Part shown: piece after piece, positions 1 to 8,974 of the stretch
Layout: every line of letters begins with the position of its first letter
Numbering within the stretch: the first letter of the stretch is position 1
Assembly (NCBI GenBank): GCA_021397845.1
Contig: CM038046.1
Span: 59,538,021 to 59,602,020 of the forward strand
Length of the DNA stretch: 64,000 bases
Direction of reading: 5' to 3'
Source of the DNA: Areca catechu
Lineage: Eukaryota; Streptophyta; Magnoliopsida; Arecales; Arecaceae
Notes under the pieces: generated by a model
Seen by the model: the letters and a program-made list of their open reading frames with translations, nothing else
What the model was told of the DNA's origin: nothing
Database searches by the model: none
Program-made: the position numbers and the translations under genes

Positions 1-230
1 GGGACCGGCAGAAATAAGTGGTGGAGTAGGAAGAGAAAGAAGCGGAAGAGCGGAAGAGACAGGAGGAAACCGGACACCCCTGGGGATGCCGATGGTGATA
101 CCCCAGGTTGCAGTCGCCTGCGGATCTCCTCCGGGATCGCTTCCTCCTCTGAGGAGGAAGAAGACGGAGTCCTCGGCCGGGACGGACCGGCCTCGTCCGG
201 GTTAGAGGAAACATAGCGACGGCGTGCCAT
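1..230 (-). CDS. N-terminal part of an accessory ORF antisense to a Tat/Retand-like element
   Basis: Reading on the minus strand from the ATG at 228-230, the frame is open to the window edge (76 codons, no stop). It begins MARRRYVSSNPDEAGPSRPR, followed by a Ser-rich, then Glu-rich stretch. This low-complexity Arg/Ser/Glu start resembles the extra ORF that Tat-lineage gypsy elements (Grande, Retand) carry in antisense between pol and the 3' LTR. The position fits: a polypurine tract and plus-strand LTR lie just downstream. No catalytic domain is visible in the part present, so the assignment rests on context and composition. Confidence 0.45.
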   Translation of the reverse strand, partial: MARRRYVSSNPDEAGPSRPRTPSSSSSEEEAIPEEIRRRLQPGVSPSASPGVSGFLLSLPLFRFFLFLLHHLFLPV

Positions 231-713
231 GACAAAGAAGAAAGAAAAGAAGATTCAGAGAAGAAGAAGAAGAGGGGAACTAGGGAGAAAATGGAGGCAC
301 TCACCGAAAATGCACTGCACGAACGCGGGGCAGTGGAAATTGGCCTGCAGCAAACCGCCCACGAAGCAAGGGAAAAGGCCTCATTCCAGAAAGCCCCCTC
401 CTTTTCAAACTCAGTCGGCAGCAGCCATACCCGTCATTCCATCCCGGGCCACTGGATGATCGCCGCGTGGATGCACGCCCGACACCAACGCCTCGATAGC
501 AGGGAAACGTCCTCTGCTCCGAAGCGACGCATTTATTATGGGCAAGTGGGCGACGCGTGGCGGCTTCCTATAGGACTTCGGGTGCACCAAGAAGTGGCGA
601 CGAGGATCGCGGCAATTATGATGCAAGATCTTCGCCTCCCCACGTCATTTCCGCATTTAATCCCGACGTTCCGTTCTACGACGCCCCAACGGAACGGCGG
701 GCTGGGGGGCAAC
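231..713 (+). other. 3' internal region and polypurine tract of a Tat/Retand-like element
   Basis: GC-rich sequence between the antisense ORF and the LTR. An overlapping plus-strand frame (291-764) has no recognisable domain, crosses into the LTR and is probably fortuitous. The last bases (about 701-713, GCTGGGGGGCAAC) make a plausible polypurine tract directly before the TGTTA of the LTR. Confidence 0.45.
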
Positions 714-1604
714 TGTTACGGCCGTAATGATGACGTGGCCGGGCTCAGATTTCGTCAGGTATGATCGAGCCATGTGGAGATTTCGTCAGGTATGATCGTC
801 CCCGCCGCCATCTATACGGAGAAGGTCCCGAAGAGCAGAGGCACAGGTTTCGAGGTTGGCCCTCGAGCCGTGCGCACCACAGACGGTGCCCCGTACAGAT
901 GGCGGTGGCACGCGAAACACCACTTACGTCGGCCTGACAGGTCCTGCAGTCGAGAGACGCGGTTCTGACGATACAGGGCCCATCAACGGATAGCACCGGC
1001 ACTTAGGAAGGAGAGCGCCCTCACTGGGCCCGAGGTCTGACCGGTCGCCCTGCCGGCGCCACCCCCCTTTTTTCTTTACCTTTTCCCCACTGGGCTCGAC
1101 GAACGAGGTCGGAAAGCCGCCTGGCCCTCAAAACCAAAAAGGGAAAGAGAAAAGGATGGAGAGGGAAGCCTCCCAAGAGCAGAAGACAGGCAGGCAGTGG
1201 GAGGAGATAAAAGGAAGGAAATTGGAGGCGACCAGGTAAGCGGGGACGAGTAAGAAACAGCGGCCAAAAGCCCCGCTCCGAGAGTAAGATCGAGGGTCTC
1301 GATAGGGGATCGCTTGGCATGAGCTCAGCAAGGAGGCCCGACCAGGTTTCTGGTCCCCACAGCATCCTTCTTGCTAGTAAATTCTTTGAGTCTGGGACTC
1401 CTTCGGGGGCCCATCTTGGAGAATCTGTTCCTTCTCGCCGTCTACTAACTTGACCATCGGAGCTCCCTCGCCAGGATCCCCGGCCAGGGTCTTCTGACCC
1501 TCTCTTGCAGGTTCCCTCCGGCCAGGAGGCCCCAGGAGCAAGGCGGTCTGGTGGGATCGGCGGATCCGAGGCACGGTCGCGGCGGCGAGATCGGCAAAAT
1601 AACA
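714..1604 (+). repeat. 3' LTR of a Tat/Retand-like Ty3/gypsy element
   Basis: The segment starts TGTTACGG and ends AATAACA, giving matching TGTTA/TAACA terminal inverted repeats. It follows a G-rich tract. It is strongly GC-rich compared with the AT-rich DNA that begins at 1605. A 21-bp direct repeat occurs at 747-767 and 778-798. The 5' LTR would lie outside the window, so neither the ends nor the TSD can be confirmed. The clade is inferred from the upstream antisense ORF. Confidence 0.5.
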
Positions 1605-1662
1605 TTATTTGAAAGTAAGTATTAACATGTATTAGAGCTAACTATATTTGACAGTAAGTATT
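1605..1662. other. Target DNA of element A, left side, with TSD GTATT
   Basis: A 58-bp AT-rich spacer between the Tat/Retand-like LTR and element A. Its last five bases, GTATT (1658-1662), reappear at 10528-10532. It contains TGTATTAGAGCTA, similar to the repeated TATCAGAGCT words right of element A, so both flanks belong to the same interrupted sequence. Confidence 0.75.
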
Positions 1663-3272
1663 TGGTGCGGGCACCAGACTCAGAAGAAGACTTCAGAGCT
1701 CCATCTGGATCTCTGATTAACCTTGCCGAAGAATTAGGGTTTTTGGTTTGTAATAAGAGTTGACTAGATCAACTCAATTTAGCTTGAGTCTACATTACCT
1801 GCATTTTATTTTGTTGAGTCATGTTGACTCAGTAGTGGACTAGGTTTTCAACCAGGGATGTTACATTTTCTCCCAAGACCAGGCAAGTGGACACCACACT
1901 CCCAGCCACACTCCCAGTCCAGGGGGTGCCATATCCACATCCAGCAGCCTTTGGTCCCCACTCCACATATGGCAACTCCCTTCTTTCATGCACCAGATAA
2001 AGAGAAGAGCACAAATCAAGGGGGCGGCCAAGACTTTCCCAGGTGATTCCAAGCAAACAAGGGAAGAAGTTTTTCTTGGAAGAGAATATCAAGGGGCGCC
2101 CATTACCTGCCAAAAATACCTAAAACAAAGATGGGAAGAGCCTTGACTTAGGGAAGAAGAAAAGGAGGAGTCCAAAAGAGTTCATCCAGGAAAGGAAGAA
2201 AATTTTCTTGAAAAATTCCAAGCAAGGTGGTGCCATCTACCTGCCATTTATAACCCCAAATCCTAATTTTTGGTATTTTGGCCAACCATATGTAAGGGAT
2301 TTGCCCTAATTTGGAGATCCCCTCCTTTAGTCCCACATGGGAAAATATGAAACTCTTCTCCCTTGTAAAGCATTATAAATTACATCCCTCTTGTAAGTTG
2401 AAAACAATCAATGAAAAAAAGAAAAATTATTTTGCTATTCTCTTGTGTTGAGTAACCTAGGTTTCTCTTCTTCCGCACTATTCTAAGTGTTGAGCTCCGT
2501 GAGGGGGTAATCCGGGTTCCATTGGAGCCTTGAGGAGGTGAGAGATCTCCATCTTTATCCAAAATCCTAGGTTAGCCACTTAAAAATCCAAAACCCTAGC
2601 CGCCCTTCATTATTTTCAATCCATCAAACCCTAGCTCATTCCATCTCCCACGACCTCTCTCTCTCTACAAGTCCAGGCCATCCACCTTCATCCAGATCCA
2701 GTCTGGCTACTTCAGATCCAGAGCAAGTTCCAAGGAAAATCACATCAGCTTCCAGGAGAATCCAGTTTCAGCAATTTCAATCCTCAAGTTCATCAACCTG
2801 GTAAATTTTTCCCTTGACTCTCTGATTCCATCAATTGTTTTTCTTCTCTTCCAGATCTTGAGTTCAGGAGAAGCCAACCCGCCAAAGGACCAGTATTGGA
2901 GGATCCATTGCGAAGATATCTGAATCCGAGGATCCAACAATCTGCTCGGGAGAGTTCTTCCACCAAAATCTGTGAAGATCATTGTCTGGTTAGGTAAACC
3001 ATCTCTTCTCTTTATTTCTGTTCTGTTGAAAGTTCGGAGCGAAACCCTAGGTCTGGGAGTTTCTCAACCCCCAGCGATCCGTTGCTTCTGAACTACTCTG
3101 ATAATTTAGTTTCCTTAAAATTATGCTTTCAATTATCATATTAGTATCTTTCAATGTTAGGTTAACTTTTCTTTGATTTGAAGCCAACTTCTACAAACAT
3201 AAAAAAATAACAAAAAAAATTAGTAAATCTTAATTTACTTCCACATCGCATCCCTTTATTTGTTCTGCATCA
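1663..3272 (+). repeat. Element A 5' LTR
   Basis: 1610 bp, starting TGGTGCGGGCACCA and ending TCTGCATCA. It matches 8917-10527 along its length with scattered single-base differences. The first 14 bases form a perfect inverted repeat (TGGTGC-GG-GCACCA). A TATA-like TATAAAT lies near 2374-2380, followed by an A-rich tract near 2411-2430, consistent with promoter and R region. Open frames seen inside this LTR recur in every copy and show no protein family. Confidence 0.93.
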
Positions 3273-3276
3273 TTTT

Positions 3277-3288
3277 TGGTATCAGAGC
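3277..3288 (+). other. Element A primer binding site (initiator Met tRNA)
   Basis: TGGTATCAGAGC lies four bases after the LTR end. It is the standard plant LTR-retrotransposon primer site complementary to the 3' end of initiator methionine tRNA, and would prime minus-strand synthesis. Confidence 0.93.
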
Positions 3289-4181
3289 CCAGTCTAGGGT
3301 TTCTGATTTGCTTGCTTGCTTGTTTTGATTGTTTTCTCTTTTTATTTTGTCTGCTCGAAGTAGACTCCCCAGGACGTCCGGTCCTAGGAACTAAGCGAGG
3401 TGCAAGCCTCCTCCTCCCATTCCACGGGGTGTTCCTAGGGCGTGTAGGGGATCCATTGGGTTATAACTTCGTAGCAGGGATTATAAACGTGGAAGACAAT
3501 CTAGTTGCAGCCCATAATTGCCCTGTTTTTTGAATTATTTCTCCCTGCATAAAACTCTGAATTGCATGATTTTTGCTTCATTGAAACCAGTATAATTGAA
3601 CCTATTTTCTGTAATTTTTTTGTGATTTATTGTTTTCGGTAAAAACTCTGAGCATTAAAATACAACAACTCTATTTTTTATGTTCTGCAATTCAATTTTT
3701 TTGGAGTGATCATCTCATAATTTACTTAAGGGCAATTGAGCATCTAAGATAAGGGGAGGAGTTGATTACCTCTCCTTAGCCCAAAACCACCATCCAATCA
3801 TTCGAACCTAGACCTAATTTAAAATCAGTTAGACCTAATTTGCCCTAGTGGGCTAGGGACACCAATTGGTCGGGTCTAGGCTAGTGTTGAGTCAGTTTGC
3901 CGAGTTATTCTGTGTGTGCTTAGCACTCAGTGTCTAGAATGGTGGTTCAGGGATCCATTCCCGAAGGGCTTGTGTGCTGGTCCGCCTACCTGGCCAATCA
4001 CTGATTGGTGTCTAGGATTGGCAATCAGGGACCTAACACTCCCCTTACACCTACCTGGCTGAGTCCTGAGTTACTACAGGCTAGCTTGCCACTCTGATTG
4101 GGCATCTAGTTTGGACTCTAGGTCTAGTGATCCAGTAGTCGATTTAGTCTAGTCTCATTTTGTGTGCTTGCTTGAATCATC
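3289..4181 (+). other. Element A leader, including a conserved block
   Basis: About 0.9 kb of non-coding sequence between the PBS and the gag ATG. The part from about 3726 to 4100 recurs in elements B, C, I and, diverged, in Athila-like H. It is the likeliest place for packaging or dimerisation signals, but no specific signal is identifiable by eye. The 85-codon frame at 3276-3533 is not supported as a gene. Confidence 0.7.
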
Positions 4182-5234
4182 ATGTCTACCAGAAACGGAG
4201 TGCCATATCAACCTGGTCAAACCCAACCTGATTTAGATGCCATGATCAGAACTCTTACTGAAAGTATGGCTAAAATGAATCAGGATATGACAAACACTGT
4301 GGCCCAGTTTAGCGCACAAATTCATGAGGATCTTACCCAACTTAGGGACCGAGTCCAAGTACTTGAAGAACCTAGACATCGGAATTGGACTCCTGACCCC
4401 GATTTTAATGTGCCTCAACCTCACCCACATCAGGAGCCTAGAAGGCCTTTATATAGAGATCCTGAACCTAATCATAGGAGGCCTGACCCAGAACCTGAAG
4501 ATAGAGATGATAGATTCATCAGGAACATCAAATTAGATGCACCCACTTTTGATGGTAGTCTGAACCCTAAGGTGTATTCTGATTGGGAGTGTGAGATGGA
4601 CCAATACTTTGAGTGGTATGCTATGTCTGAGGAGAGGAAATACAAGTTTGACAAGATGAAATTAGTGCGTCAAGCTAGGTTATATTGGGGGAACATTGAG
4701 CTAACCACTAGGAGACGGAATGTTGAGCCCATAACCACTTGGCAGGGTATGAAAGAAAAACTGAGAGATAAATACCTACCCATTTCATACCAGCAAAACC
4801 TATTAGACCAATGGCAAAACCTGAAACAAGGAAACCGATCTGTCTCAGACTACATAGCTACTTTTGATGAATACCTAATGAGATGTGATGTGAGTGAAGC
4901 CCACGAAGTCACTTTGTCTAGATTTAGGGCTGGACTGAGGGAAGATATCAAGAGAGAACTATTTCTGAGAAAGGTTACTAATCTAGACCAAGCCTACCAG
5001 ATTGCACTGAACACTGAGAAATTTCAGAGAGGACCTATACCTTCTAGGGTTAGTGCCCCAATCCCAAGGAATGGACCTAGCCAAGTTATCCCTAGTAAAC
5101 CTTTTCAGGGTACTTCTACCCTAGGCCCATGGACAAAGGTAAGACACCTGACACCCAGAGAACCCCTAGTTCAAATATCACCTGTTTTAAGTGTCAGAAA
5201 CCATGTCACATTTTCAGTCAGTGTACTGCCATAG
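4182..5234 (+). CDS. gag: Element A Gag: N-terminal and capsid parts
   Basis: Starts MSTRNGVPYQPGQTQ, a start conserved in elements B and I. Residues about 15-60 form a Gln/Met-rich, coiled-coil-like segment ending DRVQVLEE. A Pro/Arg-rich linker (EPRRPLYRDPEPN) follows. Residues about 125-290 match the retrotransposon Gag capsid family (YWGNIELTTRR, TWQGMKEKLRDKYLP, SVSDYIATFDEYLMRC). Near 5130 the coding frame shifts to 5129-5863, where the zinc knuckles lie, so the last approximately 30 residues here (after LGPWTK) are out of frame. Gag forms the virus-like particle. Confidence 0.88.
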   Translation: MSTRNGVPYQPGQTQPDLDAMIRTLTESMAKMNQDMTNTVAQFSAQIHEDLTQLRDRVQVLEEPRHRNWTPDPDFNVPQPHPHQEPRRPLYRDPEPNHRRPDPEPEDRDDRFIRNIKLDAPTFDGSLNPKVYSDWECEMDQYFEWYAMSEERKYKFDKMKLVRQARLYWGNIELTTRRRNVEPITTWQGMKEKLRDKYLPISYQQNLLDQWQNLKQGNRSVSDYIATFDEYLMRCDVSEAHEVTLSRFRAGLREDIKRELFLRKVTNLDQAYQIALNTEKFQRGPIPSRVSAPIPRNGPSQVIPSKPFQGTSTLGPWTKVRHLTPREPLVQISPVLSVRNHVTFSVSVLP

Positions 5235-5863
5235 CCTGTTTCAAGTGTCATAAGGTAGGTCATGTTGCTAGCCAGTGCCCACGGAGATCCCTTTACATAG
5301 AAGAGGGAGAGAATGATAATTTCGAGCCCAGTGAGGAATTTGAAGAAGAAGTTTATGAGGCCGGAATGAATTTGGTTGAGGAGTATGAAGGAGAGGAGGA
5401 ACCCAATGAATCTGACCAATTAGGAGTTGTAAGATGCATCCTATCCCAGAATCTAGTTCAAGAGGATTGGCGTAGGACTAACATCCTACAGACTTTTCTT
5501 AAATTAGGGGATAAGGTATGTAAGATCATCATAGATAGTGGGAGCTGTGTAAATGCCATCTCTACTAGCACTGTCAAGATGTTAGGCTTAATCCCAGTTC
5601 CCCATCCCAACCCCTATAAGGTTTCTTGGATAGATTCTACCTCCATACCCATCCAGTCTAGATGTCAAGTCCAAATCCAAATGCAATCCTATCATGAAAA
5701 GATTTGGTGCGATGTCTTACCCATGGGGGTGAGCAGTATAATTCTCGGAAGACCTTGGTTGTATGATCATGATGCCACCCTCTTAGAAAAATCCAATACC
5801 TGTGTCTTTAGTTTCAATGGGAAGAAGATTACGATCCATTCAGTTCCCCTAAGGACAAGGTAA
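5129..5863 (+). CDS. Element A Gag C-terminus (two CCHC zinc knuckles) and aspartic protease
   Basis: Continuation of gag-pol in another frame. Two CX2CX4HX4C knuckles are present: CFKCQKPCHIFSQC (the Gly before His is Cys) and CFKCHKVGHVASQC, which bind RNA. A Glu-rich stretch follows (VYEAGMNLVEEYEGEEE). The protease has the catalytic triplet DSG at 5534-5542 (IIDSGSCVNAIS) and the flap-side ILGRPWLYDHDA. The frame ends at 5861-5863. The natural continuation (PFSSPKDKVTKGAGKVKE) is in the next frame, so a single-base shift lies near 5820-5860. There may be no true start at 5129. Confidence 0.85.
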   Translation: MDKGKTPDTQRTPSSNITCFKCQKPCHIFSQCTAIACFKCHKVGHVASQCPRRSLYIEEGENDNFEPSEEFEEEVYEAGMNLVEEYEGEEEPNESDQLGVVRCILSQNLVQEDWRRTNILQTFLKLGDKVCKIIIDSGSCVNAISTSTVKMLGLIPVPHPNPYKVSWIDSTSIPIQSRCQVQIQMQSYHEKIWCDVLPMGVSSIILGRPWLYDHDATLLEKSNTCVFSFNGKKITIHSVPLRTR

Positions 5864-5889
5864 CTAAAGGAGCCGGTAAGGTTAAGGAG

Positions 5890-7566
5890 ATGAAAACTGG
5901 AGTGAACCTAATCAGTGCTAAGGATTTAGAACAAGAAATTCATAGTGGTTCACCCATCTGGATGTTGACTGCTAAGGAACTTAGAACTTCGGAACCCTCA
6001 GAGCCTCCTCAAGAAGTTAAACCTGTGTTAAAAGAATTTGAGGATGTCTTTCCCGAGGATTTGCCAGACCACCTTCCACCTCTTAGGGATATCCAGCATG
6101 CCATAGATCTAATCCCAGGAATGACTTTGCCCAACTTGCCCCATTACAGGATGAATCCATCTGAGCATGAAGAACTGCAAAAGCAGGTTGGAGAATTATT
6201 GAGGAAGGGGTTTATTAGAGAAAGTCTTAGCCCTTGTGCAGTCCCAGCCTTACTGACCCCAAAGAAAGATGGCACGTGGAGGATGTGTGTTGACAGTCGT
6301 GCCATCAATAAAATTACAATCAAATATAGGTTTCCCATCCCTAGACTAGATGACATGCTTGATATGATGGCTGGTGCAATGGTTTTTTCTAAGATTGATC
6401 TCAAAAGCGGCTATCATCAGGTTAGGATTAGACCCGGGGATGAATGGAAAACTGCTTTCAAAACTAAGGATGGTCTTTATGAATGGGTTGTTATGCCTTT
6501 TGGGTTGTCCAATGCCCCTAGTACTTTCATGAGAATTATGACCCAGGTACTTAGAGCTTTCATAGGAAAATTTGTGGTGGTCTATTTTGATGACATCCTG
6601 ATCTATAGTAAGACCCCAGCAGATCACCTAGGCCACCTTAGAGCAGTCTGCCAAGTTTTAAGGAATGACAGACTCTACGGTAATCTTAAGAAGTGTGAAT
6701 TCATGACTAGTAGAGTTATCTTTCTTGGTTTTGTAGTAACCCCTGACGGCGTGGCGGCCGATCCTGAGAAGATTAGGTCCATAGTAGACTGGCCAGAGCC
6801 AACCAATGTGCATGAAGTTAGAAGTTTCCACGGCTTGGCTACCTTCTATAGGCGATTCATCAAGGGGTTTAGTACTTTAGCTGCTCCTATCACTGATTGT
6901 ATTAGGAAGGGAGAATTTCATTGGACTAAGTCAGCCCATAAAGCCTTCCTAGATCTTAAGGATAAAATGACCCAGGCACCCATTCTGAGATTACCCGATT
7001 TTTCTAAAGTATTTGAGGTTGCCTGTGATGCTTCAGGTGTAGGAATAGGTGGAGTCCTAAGCCAAGAGAATCATCCCATAGCATTCTTTAGTGAAAAACT
7101 TAATGATGCTAAGCTTAAGTATTCTACCTATGATAAGGAATTTTATGCGGTGGTGCAAGCTTTGCGTTACTTGAGACATTATTTGCTACCGCAGGAATTT
7201 GTACTATTTTTGGACCATGAGGCTCTTAGATTTCTGAACTCCCAAAAGAAGCTTAACCCTAGGCATGCTAAGTGGATAGAATATATCCAGTCCTATACTT
7301 TTGTCCTGAAATATAAGGCTGGAGTTGAGAATAAGGTAGCTGATGCCCTTAGTCGCCGATCTCTGTTATTAACTTCTGTTAGAACTGAGGTCATAGGGTT
7401 TGAGCAAATCAAAGAGGAATATGAGTCTTGTCCGGATTTCACAACTGTGTATCAGGATCTAGTTCAAGGACCATATAGTAATCACCAGGATTATACCCTT
7501 GTAGATGGTTTTTTGTTCTTCAAAATAGGCTTTGCATCCCTAGAACTTCTCTTAGGGAATTTTTGA
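5890..7566 (+). CDS. pol: Element A reverse transcriptase and RNase H
   Basis: The frame is open upstream to at least 5821, so 5890 is only the first Met. RT spans residues about 60-260, with KDGTWRMCVDSRAIN, FSKIDLKSGYHQ, VMPFGLSNAPSTF and the active site YFDD at 6583-6594. RNase H spans about 376-500, with CDASGVGIGGVLSQ, YSTYDKEFYAVV, LDHEAL and VADALSRR. The end (FFKIGFASLELLLGNF) is out of frame: a base is missing near 7520 and another near 7602, since RTSLREFLIWEIHAGGLAGH reads through in a third frame. RT and RNase H copy the RNA genome into DNA inside the particle. Confidence 0.92.
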   Translation: MKTGVNLISAKDLEQEIHSGSPIWMLTAKELRTSEPSEPPQEVKPVLKEFEDVFPEDLPDHLPPLRDIQHAIDLIPGMTLPNLPHYRMNPSEHEELQKQVGELLRKGFIRESLSPCAVPALLTPKKDGTWRMCVDSRAINKITIKYRFPIPRLDDMLDMMAGAMVFSKIDLKSGYHQVRIRPGDEWKTAFKTKDGLYEWVVMPFGLSNAPSTFMRIMTQVLRAFIGKFVVVYFDDILIYSKTPADHLGHLRAVCQVLRNDRLYGNLKKCEFMTSRVIFLGFVVTPDGVAADPEKIRSIVDWPEPTNVHEVRSFHGLATFYRRFIKGFSTLAAPITDCIRKGEFHWTKSAHKAFLDLKDKMTQAPILRLPDFSKVFEVACDASGVGIGGVLSQENHPIAFFSEKLNDAKLKYSTYDKEFYAVVQALRYLRHYLLPQEFVLFLDHEALRFLNSQKKLNPRHAKWIEYIQSYTFVLKYKAGVENKVADALSRRSLLLTSVRTEVIGFEQIKEEYESCPDFTTVYQDLVQGPYSNHQDYTLVDGFLFFKIGFASLELLLGNF

Positions 7567-7567
7567 T

Positions 7568-8974
7568 TTGGGAAATCCATGCTGGAGGTTTAGCCGGCCA
7601 TTTGGAAAAGACAAGACCATTCTAGCTATTGAAGACCACTTTTTCTGGCCTAGCTTGAAAAGGGATGTAGCTAATATTGTAGCTAGATGTCGAACCTGCG
7701 CTGTTGCCAAACAGCGAAAACAAAACACTGGCCTTTATACCCCACTCCCTGTCCCAGATCGTCCTTGGCAAGATGTGAGTATGGATTTTGTGTTAGGTTT
7801 ACCTAAGACCCAGAGGAGACATGATTTTATCTGTGTCGTAGTCGACCGATTCTCTAAAATGGCCCACTTCTTGCCTTGTTCCCAAACCTTTGATGCGTCT
7901 AAGGTAGCCACACTTTTCTTCAATGAGATAGTTAGACTCCATGGCCTACCTAAGACAATCGTTTCAGATAGGGATGTCCGGTTCACCAGTTACTTTTGGA
8001 AGACCCTTTGGCATAAGTTAGGGACAAAACTTAAGTTTTCAACTGCCTATCATCCCCAAACTGATGGCCAAACTGAAGTAGTGAACCGTAGCCTAGGAAA
8101 TCTGCTGAGATGTCTTGTTGGTGAAAACACCAGAAATTGGGATTTATACCTACCAAGGGCAGAATTTGCGTACAATGACTCGGTCAAAAGGTCTACGGGT
8201 AAGAGTCCATTTGAAATTGTACATGGGTACAAACCTCACACACCTCTTGACCTAGTCCCTTTACCTGTCCACACTCGAGTCTCCGAGTCTGCTGAGAATT
8301 TTGCACACAATGTAAAAGACTTGCATAAAGAAATTCATGCCAAAATAAATTTAAGTAATGAAACTTATAAGAAGTTGGCTAATACTCAAAGGCGAGTCAA
8401 ATCTTTTGTTGAGGGAGACTATGTGATGATTAGGTTAAGGCCTGAACGGTTTCCTCCTGGAACCGTTAGAAAGTTACATGCTAGGGGAGCTGGACCATTT
8501 AGAGTGGTAAAGAGAGTAGGATCCAATGCCTATGTGCTCGAGTTGCCTCCAGAACTAGGCATTAGCTCTACTTTCAACATTACAGACTTAGTAGAGTACA
8601 GGGAGCCAGCTGTGATTCCTAGTGAGCCTTTTGAGCCTAACCCTATCATTGAGAGTGATCCCGACCCTGTGTGTCCACCAACAAACTGGCCTATGAGGAA
8701 AGAGCAGATTGAAAAGATCCTGGATGATCAGGTTATCTCTACTCGTAATCGAGGATACCAAAGGTACCTGGTCCGCTGGCAAGGAAGGCCAGATTCTGAT
8801 GACTCTTGGATCTCCCGAGAAGAATTACAAGAATTGGACCCAGACCTCTTGGAGAGATACCAGAGCCAACTTGAGCCTTACTCGACAGGGTCGAGTTCCT
8901 CCCACCCTGGGAGAATTGGTGCGGGCACCAGACTCAGAAGAAGACTTCAGAGCTCCATCTGGATCTCTGATTAA
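7568..8974 (+). CDS. Element A integrase with GPY/F module and C-terminal chromodomain
   Basis: After a zinc-binding segment (HFFWPSLKRDVANIVARCRTC), the catalytic residues are all present: Asp in MDFVLG (7784), Asp in VSDRDVRF (7967) and Glu in DGQTEVVNR (8075), giving D-60-D-35-E. A GPY/F module follows near 8490 (GAGPFRVVKRVGSNAYVLELP). A canonical chromodomain spans about 8710-8866 (ILDDQVIS, YQRYLVRWQGRPDSDDSW, LDPDLLERY). The chromodomain of chromoviruses binds modified histones and directs integration. The frame crosses the LTR boundary at 8917 and ends 19 codons inside it. Confidence 0.93.
   Translation: MGNPCWRFSRPFGKDKTILAIEDHFFWPSLKRDVANIVARCRTCAVAKQRKQNTGLYTPLPVPDRPWQDVSMDFVLGLPKTQRRHDFICVVVDRFSKMAHFLPCSQTFDASKVATLFFNEIVRLHGLPKTIVSDRDVRFTSYFWKTLWHKLGTKLKFSTAYHPQTDGQTEVVNRSLGNLLRCLVGENTRNWDLYLPRAEFAYNDSVKRSTGKSPFEIVHGYKPHTPLDLVPLPVHTRVSESAENFAHNVKDLHKEIHAKINLSNETYKKLANTQRRVKSFVEGDYVMIRLRPERFPPGTVRKLHARGAGPFRVVKRVGSNAYVLELPPELGISSTFNITDLVEYREPAVIPSEPFEPNPIIESDPDPVCPPTNWPMRKEQIEKILDDQVISTRNRGYQRYLVRWQGRPDSDDSWISREELQELDPDLLERYQSQLEPYSTGSSSSHPGRIGAGTRLRRRLQSSIWISD
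8909..8916 (+). other. Element A polypurine tract
   Basis: GGGAGAAT immediately precedes the 3' LTR. It is short and ends in AAT, but the same bases precede the LTR in B, C and I, which supports a role in priming plus-strand synthesis. It lies inside the integrase reading frame. Confidence 0.65.

Noticed and set aside
291..764. 157-codon plus-strand ORF at the left end
   Set aside because: It overlaps the LTR boundary and purine tract, has no family resemblance, and is better explained as shadow of GC-rich sequence.
1829..2113. Open frames of 60-100 codons in the A-family LTRs, repeated near 9084, 20462, 31190 and 36263
   Set aside because: They recur only because the LTR recurs, fall on both strands in overlapping frames, and resemble no protein family.
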